Part shown: positions 18,890-27,355 of the stretch, one piece after another
Layout: each line of letters opens with the position of its first letter
Position numbering within the stretch: position 1 is the stretch's first letter
From: Pseudobutyrivibrio sp. UBA3626
GTDB taxonomy: Bacteria; Bacillota; Clostridia; Lachnospirales; Lachnospiraceae
DNA length: 64,000 bases
Direction: 5' to 3'
Assembly: GCA_002373675.1 (NCBI GenBank)
Contig: DFLF01000016.1
Location: 56,131 to 120,130, forward strand
Program-made: the position numbers and the translations under genes
The notes under the pieces: generated by a model
What the model was told of the DNA's origin: nothing
Database searches by the model: none
What the model saw: only the letters and a program-made list of their open reading frames with translations

Positions 18890-20545
18890 ATGATCGTATT
18901 AGAAGGAAAGGCTGTATTTGAAGGTATAGCTATCGGTAAACTCTACGTATATAAGAAAAAAGAACAGACGGTCAAGAGAGAGAAGATATCGGATTCGGCT
19001 GCTGAGATTAGGAGATATGAGGCTGCTAAGGATTTGGCCATTGAGCAGCTTCAGGCACTTCATGCAAAGGCAGTCAAGGAAGTTGGAGAAGCGGGAGCAG
19101 AGATATTTGAAGCTCACCAATTCATGGTTGATGATGGAGATTATATTGATTCTGTTAAGAATATTATTGAGACAGAGAGTGTCAATGCTGAGTATGCTGT
19201 TGCCCAGACAGGAGATATTTTCCATAATATGTTCTCAGAAATGGATGACGAATACTTTAAAGGGCGCGCCACGGATGTTAAAGATATTACAGAACGAATC
19301 ATTAATTGCCTTAAAGGAGGCTCAAGTGGTAATATAGATAGCGATGAACCTGTAATTGTAGTGGCAGATGACTTGGCTCCTTCTGAAACAGTTCAGATGG
19401 ATAAGGAGAAGATTCTTTCTTTTGTTACTGTTCATGGTTCGGCTAATTCACACACTTCTATCCTTGCTAAAACTATGAATATTCCTGCAATTATTGGCTG
19501 TGACATACCGCTTACGAAAGAGCTTCATGGAAAGTATGCTATTGTAGATGGCTTTGAAGGAAAGGTATATATTGATCCTGCTCAGGATGTTCTAGAGGAA
19601 AAGAAGAAGCTTCTTCAAAAAGAATTAGACAAGAAGGAACTATTAGAACAACTTAAGGGCAAGGAAAATATTACCCTTGACGGACAGCATATTAACTTGT
19701 ATGCTAACATAGGAAACACTAAGGATTTAGGTCTCGTGCTTCAAAATGATGCCGGTGGAATTGGACTGTTTCGTTCAGAATTTATTTATTTAGGTTCAGA
19801 TGACTACCCTACTGAAGAAGAACAATTTGCTATATATAAGCAGGTTGCTCAAGCCATGGCTGAGAAGAAAGTAATAATAAGGACGCTTGATATTGGAGCA
19901 GATAAGCAGGCGGATTATTTTAATTTGCCTAAAGAAGAAAATCCGGCAATGGGACTTCGCGCAATTAGAATTTGCCTTACAAATCCGGAGATTTTCAAGA
20001 CGCAACTTCGTGCAATTCTTAGAGCATCTGCATATGGAAATATCTCTATTATGTTTCCAATGATTATATCAGTAGATGAAGTGAAAAAGATTAAAGAAAT
20101 AGTGTCGGAGGTTAAGAAGGAGCTTGATGAAATAGGACTTCCTTATGATAAGGATATTGAGCTTGGTGTCATGATTGAGACACCGGCGGCTGTGATGATT
20201 GCAGAGGAGTTGGCAAAGGAAGTCGATTTCTTCTCTGTTGGAACTAATGATCTTACGCAATATACTCTTGCAATAGATCGTCAGAATCAAAGCCTTGACG
20301 ATTTCTATGATTCACATCATCCGGGGCTTCTTAGGATGCTCAAGATGATTGTTGACGGTGCCCACAAAGGGGGAGCATGGGCAGGTATATGTGGAGAACT
20401 CGGATCGGATTTGTCTCTTACTAAAGAATTTCTTGCTATGGGTTATGATGAATTGTCTGTTTCGCCCGGAAGAATCCTTCCGCTAAGAAAAGTAGTTCTC
20501 GAAACTGATGTAAGCGAATATAAAAAAGAAAAAGGGTATATTTAG
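18890..20545 (+). CDS. ptsI: PTS enzyme I
   Basis: Phosphoenolpyruvate-protein phosphotransferase, the first enzyme of the PTS chain. At 551 residues it is slightly short for the family. The phospho-histidine is His188 in HGSANSHTSILAK; the PEP-binding C-terminal domain shows GIGLFRSEFIYL, ELGVMIETPAAVM, DFFSVGTNDLTQYTLAIDR and a late Cys in WAGICGELG. Shine-Dalgarno AAAGGGGG precedes the ATG. Its place in the fructose operon may mean a sugar-specific EI/HPr pair. Confidence 0.95.
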   Translation: MIVLEGKAVFEGIAIGKLYVYKKKEQTVKREKISDSAAEIRRYEAAKDLAIEQLQALHAKAVKEVGEAGAEIFEAHQFMVDDGDYIDSVKNIIETESVNAEYAVAQTGDIFHNMFSEMDDEYFKGRATDVKDITERIINCLKGGSSGNIDSDEPVIVVADDLAPSETVQMDKEKILSFVTVHGSANSHTSILAKTMNIPAIIGCDIPLTKELHGKYAIVDGFEGKVYIDPAQDVLEEKKKLLQKELDKKELLEQLKGKENITLDGQHINLYANIGNTKDLGLVLQNDAGGIGLFRSEFIYLGSDDYPTEEEQFAIYKQVAQAMAEKKVIIRTLDIGADKQADYFNLPKEENPAMGLRAIRICLTNPEIFKTQLRAILRASAYGNISIMFPMIISVDEVKKIKEIVSEVKKELDEIGLPYDKDIELGVMIETPAAVMIAEELAKEVDFFSVGTNDLTQYTLAIDRQNQSLDDFYDSHHPGLLRMLKMIVDGAHKGGAWAGICGELGSDLSLTKEFLAMGYDELSVSPGRILPLRKVVLETDVSEYKKEKGYI

Positions 20546-20563
20546 AAGTTGGAGATGATTTCT

Positions 20564-21313
20564 ATGCTTTCTGAAGAGAGAAGAGCAATTATACTTAAAA
20601 AGATAAACGAAGAGAAAACCGTGACAGTAAAGGAGTTAAAGAAATCCTTAAATGTATCAGAATCCTCAATAAGAAGGACTATAACTGAATTAGATAGAGA
20701 TGGTCTAATCAAAAGGGTATATGGTGGCGCAATGTCACTGGAGATGGAAGATGTTATAGAGGAACTATCTGTTACTGACAAAGAAATAATTAATATAGAA
20801 GAGAAGCAAAGAATCGGAAAGTACGCTGCATCACTTATTGAACCAGGGGATTGCGTATTTATTGACGCTGGAACAACTACGAAGTGTATGATTAATTATA
20901 TCACTGAAAAAGATGCAACCTATGTAACTAATGGAATTGTTCATGCAAAAGATTTGGTAAAGAAGGGCATGAAGGTTATTCTTATTGGTGGAGAATTAAA
21001 GGAAAACACCGAAGCAATTGTTGGTGCTGATGCCATACTTCAAATTCAGAAATATCATTTTTTAAAAGGCTTTTTTGGTACAAATGGAATAAGCGCAGAT
21101 ATTGGATTTTCAACACCGGATGTAAGAGAAGCTTCAATTAAGAAAGTTGCTGTTGGAAATACCATGTCAGGTCACAGATACATTTTGTCGGATCATGATA
21201 AGTTCGGCAAAAGTTGCACCGTTACTTTTTCTGACTTTGAGGGAACGATACTTGTAACAGATAAATGTCTGGATAAAACTTACTATAACATCACAGATAT
21301 TAAGATTGTATAG
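20564..21313 (+). CDS. DeoR-family repressor, probably of the fructose operon
   Basis: The N-terminal winged helix is typical of DeoR (ERRAIILKKINEEKTVTVKEL, then a recognition helix in SESSIRRTITELDRDG). The C-terminal sugar-phosphate sensor has the signature FIDAGTTT and ends in DKFGKSCTVTFSDF. Such repressors usually release DNA when the pathway intermediate binds, here likely fructose 1-phosphate. The start at 20564 lies nine bases after GGAG; nearby upstream TTG and ATG codons have no proper ribosome site. It is the last gene of the operon. Confidence 0.88.
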   Translation: MLSEERRAIILKKINEEKTVTVKELKKSLNVSESSIRRTITELDRDGLIKRVYGGAMSLEMEDVIEELSVTDKEIINIEEKQRIGKYAASLIEPGDCVFIDAGTTTKCMINYITEKDATYVTNGIVHAKDLVKKGMKVILIGGELKENTEAIVGADAILQIQKYHFLKGFFGTNGISADIGFSTPDVREASIKKVAVGNTMSGHRYILSDHDKFGKSCTVTFSDFEGTILVTDKCLDKTYYNITDIKIV

Positions 21314-21324
21314 TAGAAAACAAC

Positions 21325-21367
21325 AAAGGACTTGGAAGTTATAAACTTTTTAGTCCTTTATTTTTTT
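21325..21367 (+). terminator. Terminator of the fructose operon
   Basis: The arms AAAGGACT and AGTCCTTT (21325-21332, 21352-21359) are followed by seven Ts; an inner AAGTT/AACTT pair lengthens the stem. Confidence 0.88.
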
Positions 21368-21429
21368 GTAGAGTCTTTATTCTATAAATGATATACTTAT
21401 TTAAATAGGGATAAGAATAATATGACCAT

Positions 21430-21458
21430 TTGACATAAGATGTGTTTATTTATATATC
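21430..21458 (+). promoter_or_regulatory. Promoter before oxidoreductase-GDPD gene
   Basis: A perfect TTGACA at 21430-21435 lies 17 bases from TATATC at 21453-21458, ahead of the gene at 21481 and its Shine-Dalgarno AAAGGAG. Confidence 0.5.
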
Positions 21459-21480
21459 ATAATGAATAAAGGAGAAGATT

Positions 21481-23358
21481 ATGCGTATTGGAGTAATTGG
21501 AACAGGGAGAATAGTGAGCAGGTTTATAAGTGAGGTTGAAACTGTCAACAACGTGAGTGTTGCAGCTATTTACAATCCTCATATAGAATCTGTTCTTTTT
21601 TTTGCGGAGAAGAATAATATTGAAGGGACAGCGGATCTCGATACTGCTCTTGAGGCAAAGGCTCTTGAGTCTAATAAGATTCTTTTTACTGATATAAAAG
21701 AGGATATGTATAAAGTTTGCGATGCTATATACGTTGCTTCTCCCCATGAATACCATGTGTCAGATATGAAAGATGCAATAAACGCAGGAAAACATGTGCT
21801 TTGTGAGAAGCCATTCGCGTTATCGGGTGATGAAGCGTTATCAGTTTTTGAACTTGCCAGAAAAAAAGAAGTAATATGTATGGAGGCAATCAAGACTGCA
21901 TATTGCCCTGGATTTTCGGGACTCATCCAATTAATTGAGAATGGGGTTATAGGACAACCCTATGACGTTGAAGCGACATTCACAAAGATTGGTTCAGCCT
22001 CCGGTCGTGAAATGTGGGGTGATGCAGCAGGAAGCTTTGTGGAGCTTGGAAGTTATGTGCTATTTCCAATTGCCAAGATTATGGGGACGGAGAGTTTAGA
22101 GAGCTACAATTGGTCTCTTCCTAGTGCTAATGGTAATGATTCTTATACAAAGAGCTGCTTCTCGTATAGATTTGGAACTGCTACAGCTAAGACTGGACTG
22201 GGGGTAAAGTCTGAAGGAGAGCTTATTATTGCAGGCGAGAATGGATATATCAAGGTTCCATCTCCGTGGTGGCTTATGAACAAAATTGAAGTACATCATG
22301 AAGATTCAACGAGGATAGAAGAATATGAAGCATTGTTCGAAGGAAGTGGACTGCGCTATGAGATTACTGCATTTAGAAATTCCTGTGAGACTCTTAATAA
22401 GAGTAAGGCAGGGGAGGCACCTGTGGAAGTTGAGAATGAAGATGTATGGTGCGAACTTGAATCAATAGCGTCGCTCTCTCCACAGGAAACAATATGGATG
22501 GCTTATCAATTCGAATCCTTTCTGGCTAATAAGAAAGAGCTTCTTAGGATTACAGGTTACGAAGAGCAAAGCGAGTTAAAGAAGCCAGACATATACGCCC
22601 ACAGGGGTAGTAGCTATGAGTATCCCGAGAATACATTATTGTCTTTTGATAAGGCGGCAAATGTAAATGGAATAGCGGGTATAGAATTTGATGTACAGCT
22701 TACTAAAGACGGAGAAATTGTTGTTATACATGACGAAGCAATTGATAGAACAACTAATGGAAAGGGATTTGTACGTGATTATACACTAGAAGAGATTAAG
22801 AAGCTTGCTATTACTCCGTCTGGTAATGATGTGCCATATGTTGATGATAAAGGCAATCACTTGCAGATACCTACGCTTAAGGAGGTGTTTGACTTATTAA
22901 AGCCTTATTGTGAGAAGAATGGCTTGATTCTCAATATCGAACTTAAGAATAGTGTGTATCCATATGAAGGAATGGAAGAAAAGGTGATTAATCTTGTTAA
23001 AGAATATAAATTACAGGAGTATATCATATATTCTTCATTTAATCATGATTCATTAGCTGTTGTTAAAGAGATTGATCCAGCGGCGAAAACAGCAACACTT
23101 GATAGTAATATGCTTGAATGCATTGAAGGAATGATTAGAGTTAACGCAGACGGGGTGCATCCCGGAAGTGAAGGTATGACCATTAATATGGACACGGTAG
23201 AACGAATAAAAGAAGCAGGTATTCCTGTGAGAATGTGGAATGGTACTGAACCACTATTTGGTCAGGTAAGAAGACTTAAAAAATGTGAACTTGATAAATA
23301 CGCAGTATTTGGAGCTGACGTGATAATGACGAATGTACCAGATAGATACTTGCAGTAA
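21481..23358 (+). CDS. Gfo/Idh/MocA oxidoreductase fused to glycerophosphodiester phosphodiesterase
   Basis: Residues 1-350 are a Gfo/Idh/MocA NAD(P)-dependent oxidoreductase: Rossmann start MRIGVIGTGRIVSRFI and the catalytic-Lys motif CEKPFALSG. Residues about 370-625 are a GDPD-type phosphodiesterase: AHRGSSYEYPENT with the catalytic His, the metal-binding IEFDVQLTKDG, the second His in VIHDEAIDRTTNGKG, and a late MWNGTE. Each half is near full length, with no stop or frameshift between them. The pairing suggests handling of a sugar- or polyol-phosphodiester whose released alcohol is then oxidised, but the substrate is unknown. There is no signal peptide. Confidence 0.87.
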   Translation: MRIGVIGTGRIVSRFISEVETVNNVSVAAIYNPHIESVLFFAEKNNIEGTADLDTALEAKALESNKILFTDIKEDMYKVCDAIYVASPHEYHVSDMKDAINAGKHVLCEKPFALSGDEALSVFELARKKEVICMEAIKTAYCPGFSGLIQLIENGVIGQPYDVEATFTKIGSASGREMWGDAAGSFVELGSYVLFPIAKIMGTESLESYNWSLPSANGNDSYTKSCFSYRFGTATAKTGLGVKSEGELIIAGENGYIKVPSPWWLMNKIEVHHEDSTRIEEYEALFEGSGLRYEITAFRNSCETLNKSKAGEAPVEVENEDVWCELESIASLSPQETIWMAYQFESFLANKKELLRITGYEEQSELKKPDIYAHRGSSYEYPENTLLSFDKAANVNGIAGIEFDVQLTKDGEIVVIHDEAIDRTTNGKGFVRDYTLEEIKKLAITPSGNDVPYVDDKGNHLQIPTLKEVFDLLKPYCEKNGLILNIELKNSVYPYEGMEEKVINLVKEYKLQEYIIYSSFNHDSLAVVKEIDPAAKTATLDSNMLECIEGMIRVNADGVHPGSEGMTINMDTVERIKEAGIPVRMWNGTEPLFGQVRRLKKCELDKYAVFGADVIMTNVPDRYLQ

Positions 23359-23436
23359 CTTATTAATCGTTGTATTATATATACATCTAGAGGAGTATAG
23401 CAAATAGATAAATATAATGTAAGGAAGGGTATTGAG

Positions 23437-24081
23437 ATGATAACACTTTATCATGGTAGTAGTAAGATAATAGAACGTCCAACAACAGATATGATTAGGT
23501 ATGCTTGTGGCCTTGGACAAGGTTTTTATCTGACTGATGACGAAGCAAAGGCTGAGGAATATGCGGTATCACTTGGTCAGGATGGGTATGTTAGCTCGTA
23601 CAATATTGATTTAAACAAATATAACGTTTTAGATCTAAGAGATGAGGAGTACAGTCCGCTTAATTGGGCAGGACTATTTGCGGCTAATCGTTCTATTGAC
23701 GCAACATCTATCGATGCCCTTTCTGCGAAGAGGTATTTGGTTGATAATCTGGCACCTACAGGCGACTATGATATTGTTGTTGGGTGTAGATGCGATGGGA
23801 TTTATACCAGAGTTGCAACAGATTTTATAAATGGTAATTTGAGTTACAGAAACCTTTGCCGTATGCTTAATGTCGGTGAGGTTCAATATGCGATTCTAAA
23901 AGAAGATGTTGTTGATGAACTCGAATTTGCAGGAGCAAAATTTGTATCATCAAGAGAAGTGTATCCTAGAAAGGATATGACGTATGTTAAGAAATTAGAA
24001 GGCTATAATAAGAGGCTTAATGCACCAGCTAGAAATGGTGATATGTATGTAGCTGATATAATTAAGGAGGGGATGAGATAG
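23437..24081 (+). CDS. DUF3990 protein, ADP-ribosyltransferase-like
   Basis: The start ITLYHGSSKIIERP and the segment GLGQGFYLTDDEAKAEEYA match the DUF3990 family, which is related to ADP-ribosyltransferase folds (an H-x-S/T motif and a Y-T/L motif). Members occur next to small partner genes in toxin-antitoxin-like pairs. Here the partner ends in a helix-turn-helix and starts one base after this stop. Action as a toxin that modifies a host target is inferred. Shine-Dalgarno AAGGAAGGG precedes the ATG. Confidence 0.75.
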   Translation: MITLYHGSSKIIERPTTDMIRYACGLGQGFYLTDDEAKAEEYAVSLGQDGYVSSYNIDLNKYNVLDLRDEEYSPLNWAGLFAANRSIDATSIDALSAKRYLVDNLAPTGDYDIVVGCRCDGIYTRVATDFINGNLSYRNLCRMLNVGEVQYAILKEDVVDELEFAGAKFVSSREVYPRKDMTYVKKLEGYNKRLNAPARNGDMYVADIIKEGMR

Positions 24082-24082
24082 T

Positions 24083-24757
24083 ATGGGAGCTTATAATAGT
24101 AATTATTTAAGTAATGTTCAAAGTAATATTGGCGCCATGCTGGATTGTGGAATTAACACTCTTGAATTTGATGTAAGAGAGTTCTACAATATGTTCCTGG
24201 CTTCTGATATGTCGGATAAATTAAATAGAGGTGATGCCTACACAGTATGTACTCTTGGAGGAGTAGAGCTTGCTGAATATGTAGTGTGTTATGCCATGAA
24301 TAATTCAAACTATATTCATGTTAAGAAAGCCACTGATCCTGCCTTTAATAGCCATCTTAATAACGCGATTGTTAATGTTGATTCTAAGGAATACTGGGCA
24401 GGTAAAGTTGTTGCTGAATATGCGTGGGAGAAGAATATATCTTTCTCGCAATTGGATAAATGTATTCCTATTGAAAATGTTCTATCTCTATATGATGGAT
24501 TTAAAGATGTTGACTCGCTTATGATTAATATAAGACTTGATGAAATGATAAGAGAAGAAAGTAATGTTGCTAAGCTTAAAGTTCGAAGAGAATTAATGGG
24601 ATTATCTCAGAGTGAACTTGCCAGAATATCCCAAGTTCCCCTTAGAACTCTTCAACAATATGAACAGAAAAGAAAGAATATTAATAATGCGAAAGCAATA
24701 TATCTTGTTAATCTCTCAAGTGCACTAAGATGTGACGTGAGAGATTTGATGGAATAA
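24083..24757 (+). CDS. HTH protein paired with DUF3990 gene
   Basis: The C-terminal 65 residues are an XRE-type helix-turn-helix (LMGLSQSELARISQVPLRTLQQYE). The N-terminal 155 residues match no family I know; they are mixed alpha/beta with a conserved-looking GVELAEYVVCYAM. It begins one base after the DUF3990 gene with Shine-Dalgarno AAGGAGGGG, so the two are coupled. It is the likely antitoxin and autoregulator. It converges with mutS2, whose stop is only four bases away, and no terminator was seen between them. Confidence 0.7.
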   Translation: MGAYNSNYLSNVQSNIGAMLDCGINTLEFDVREFYNMFLASDMSDKLNRGDAYTVCTLGGVELAEYVVCYAMNNSNYIHVKKATDPAFNSHLNNAIVNVDSKEYWAGKVVAEYAWEKNISFSQLDKCIPIENVLSLYDGFKDVDSLMINIRLDEMIREESNVAKLKVRRELMGLSQSELARISQVPLRTLQQYEQKRKNINNAKAIYLVNLSSALRCDVRDLME

Positions 24758-24761
24758 TTGG

Positions 24762-27194
24762 TTATTTAAATGTAACAATTGTTACTCCTGCGTCGCCTTC
24801 GCCAAATTCACCCAAGTGATATTCTTCCACATGAGGATGTTTTTTGAGATAGTTTTGAACTGCGTTTCTTAAGACACCTGTACCTTTGCCATGAACCACG
24901 CGAACAACTGGAATATGGGCAAGATAAGCATCGTCAAGGTATTTGTCTAAGGCTGCAATTGCTTCATCAGCCGTCATACCAAGAAGTTTGATTTCGTAGG
25001 AAGTGTTAGCAGATTTGCTGTTAATACTTCCTTTTTTATTAATAGTTACATTGTTATTTCTTTTCTTGTTATTCTTTGCTTTTCTATTGGCATATCCATA
25101 CTTTTCTGCTAACTCATCTCTTTCTTCTATTAGAACAAGATCTTTGATGTTGACATTTGTTTTCATAATGCCCATTTGAACCTGAAGATCTCCTTTATCG
25201 TTAGGAAGAGAATGAACGGTTCCTTTCATGTTCATACTTAGAACCTTTACTGCGTCACCTATTCTAAGGTTCTTTGGTATATTGTTATTTTCGACAGGTT
25301 TCTTTATACTTGCATTTTCTCTTGCTTTTTTTGCTTTTATACCAAGATTAGAACGCTCTTTTTCAAGCTTCTTGATGTTGCCATTTGTATTGCCGTATTT
25401 GTTGATGTTTCTTATTGCCTCATCAGCACTTGATTTGGCATTAGATAGAATACGGGCAGCTTCACTGTTTGCTTCATCAAGGATGCGTTTCTTTTGATTG
25501 TTTAATTTTTCTAATCTGTTTTCTAAATCTTTTTCAATAGAAGCAGCTTTCTTTTTGAGTTCTAATGTTTCAAGAGAATCTTTCTCTATTTGAACACGTT
25601 TTGACTCTATATCAATTATTATATCTTCAAATGATTTATTATCTTCAGATATTTGCATTTTAGCTTCATTAATAATGTCACTTGATAATCCGAGTTTTTG
25701 CGATATTGCAAATGCATTGCTTTTTCCTGGAATACCATATAATAGTTTGTATGTAGGTGAAAGAGTATCAACAGAGAATTCCAGTGAAGCATTTTCAACA
25801 CCGGGAGTTGATATAGCATAAAGCTTCAGCTCACTGTAATGAGTTGTTGCCATGGTCTTAACATTTTCCATATGAAGGTGTTCTAGTATTGCTGTTGCAA
25901 GAGCTGCACCTTCAGCAGGGTCAGTTCCTGCACACAGCTCATCGAACAAGCATAGGACATTGTGATTTGCTTCATGGCAAGAACGAACGCCATCAAGTAT
26001 TCTGACAATATTAGTCATATGCGATGAAAATGTTGAAAGAGATTGCTCGATTGATTGCTCGTCACCAATATCTGCATACACATTTTCAAAAATTGCAAGC
26101 ATGGAATTATCTTTGGCAGGAATGTGAAGTCCACTTTGTCCCATAAGTGTAAGTAGACCACATGTCTTGAGGGATACAGTTTTGCCACCAGTATTGGGCC
26201 CTGTGATTATAAGAAGATCATAGTCCTCCCCCAGGAGTATATCAATTGGGATGCAGCTGTCTTTGTCGAGAAGAGGATGACGCGCACCTTTAAGGTTAAT
26301 AATTCCCTTAGTGTTAAAACTTGGTTTCATTGCATTCATAGCTGCTGCTAATTTACCTTTTGCAAATATAAAGTCAAGCCGTGACATAGCTTCATAATTC
26401 ATGATTAATTCCTGAATATGTTCGCCACACTCATTAGATAGAACAGCGAGGATACGGCTTATTTCTTCATCTTCTGCAAGTTCTAATTCTCGAATGGAAT
26501 TATTCATATCCACAACATTCATTGGCTCAATGAAAAGAGTTTGTCCCGAAGAAGACTGGTCGTGAACCATACCAGGCACTCTTGATTTGAATTCACTTCT
26601 TACACTAAGACAGAAGCGTCCGCCCCTGGAAGTAATAACCTGGTCTTGAAGATATTCTGATAAGGAGGATAATTGCTTATTCATAGTTGAGCGGATTTTC
26701 TCGGCTGTGGCAATCTTCTTCCTTCTAATGTCAGAAAGAGTGGGAGATGCGTTGCTTGCAATCTCATTTTCGGCAATAATACATCTTGTTATTTCTTTAT
26801 GTAAATCACTAAGGGGAGCAAGACTCTTAAAATACGGATCGAGTGAATCTGAGGCAGCATCATCTCTTTTGCTTGAATTGTATCTAAGGGCATTAAGTCC
26901 ACATGATATATGACTCGCAATGCGAAGGAGTTCTTCGATTGTAAGAGAACCTTCTGATTCTAGCCTGGAAGAATATTCATTAATATCAACAATTCCCTGA
27001 AAGCTTATAGAACCGTATTTCATAATTCTATCAAGAGCGTCTTTTGTCTCTTGCTGCATTAATTCTAATTTCTCAAGATTGTGAATTGGAGTAAGTTTAT
27101 GTGCAATCTTTTTTCCAGCTTCACTTGTGGCCTGAGCTTCAAGCATATTTATTATTTTGTAGTATTCTAATGTTTTATAGACTTTGTTGTTCAT
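24762..27194 (-). CDS. mutS2: MutS2 ATPase/nuclease
   Basis: The 810-residue MutS2 has a core helical region, an ATPase with Walker A GPNTGGKTVSLK and Walker B CLFDELCAGTDPAEGA, a long Lys/Glu coiled coil (about 520-640), a KOW-like segment (IGDAVKVLSMNMKGTV), and a C-terminal Smr domain with VRVVHGKGTGVLR. MutS2 lacks mismatch-repair activity; in Firmicutes it acts on recombination intermediates and splits collided ribosomes. No Shine-Dalgarno precedes the ATG, and a -10 box lies seven bases upstream, so the message looks leaderless. Confidence 0.95.
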   Translation of the reverse strand: MNNKVYKTLEYYKIINMLEAQATSEAGKKIAHKLTPIHNLEKLELMQQETKDALDRIMKYGSISFQGIVDINEYSSRLESEGSLTIEELLRIASHISCGLNALRYNSSKRDDAASDSLDPYFKSLAPLSDLHKEITRCIIAENEIASNASPTLSDIRRKKIATAEKIRSTMNKQLSSLSEYLQDQVITSRGGRFCLSVRSEFKSRVPGMVHDQSSSGQTLFIEPMNVVDMNNSIRELELAEDEEISRILAVLSNECGEHIQELIMNYEAMSRLDFIFAKGKLAAAMNAMKPSFNTKGIINLKGARHPLLDKDSCIPIDILLGEDYDLLIITGPNTGGKTVSLKTCGLLTLMGQSGLHIPAKDNSMLAIFENVYADIGDEQSIEQSLSTFSSHMTNIVRILDGVRSCHEANHNVLCLFDELCAGTDPAEGAALATAILEHLHMENVKTMATTHYSELKLYAISTPGVENASLEFSVDTLSPTYKLLYGIPGKSNAFAISQKLGLSSDIINEAKMQISEDNKSFEDIIIDIESKRVQIEKDSLETLELKKKAASIEKDLENRLEKLNNQKKRILDEANSEAARILSNAKSSADEAIRNINKYGNTNGNIKKLEKERSNLGIKAKKARENASIKKPVENNNIPKNLRIGDAVKVLSMNMKGTVHSLPNDKGDLQVQMGIMKTNVNIKDLVLIEERDELAEKYGYANRKAKNNKKRNNNVTINKKGSINSKSANTSYEIKLLGMTADEAIAALDKYLDDAYLAHIPVVRVVHGKGTGVLRNAVQNYLKKHPHVEEYHLGEFGEGDAGVTIVTFK

Positions 27195-27201
27195 AGTGTT
27201 T

Positions 27202-27229
27202 ATTGTATCATATATGGTATAAATTGCAA
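27202..27229 (-). promoter_or_regulatory. mutS2 promoter giving a leaderless mRNA
   Basis: On the minus strand TTGCAA (27229-27224), a 16-base spacer and TACAAT (27207-27202) are followed by seven bases and then the ATG. Confidence 0.55.
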
Positions 27230-27340
27230 TTTGTAAGCAATTCTAGTTGTGGTGAGGAGAGGCCTTGAATAGTTTAGAATCAAATATAGATATTGGGCTT
27301 TATAACGAATTCAAGAAAATATGTGATATTAACTAAAAAA

Positions 27341-27349
27341 TGATATAAT
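27341..27349 (+). promoter_or_regulatory. rlmCD extended -10 promoter, leaderless
   Basis: TGaTATAAT ends six bases before the rlmCD ATG at 27356. There is no Shine-Dalgarno and no clear -35 box. Confidence 0.5.
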
Positions 27350-27355
27350 TAATGT

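Noticed and set aside
24757..24762. Terminator between the HTH gene and mutS2
   Set aside because: The stops are four bases apart and no stem with a T run was found on either strand.
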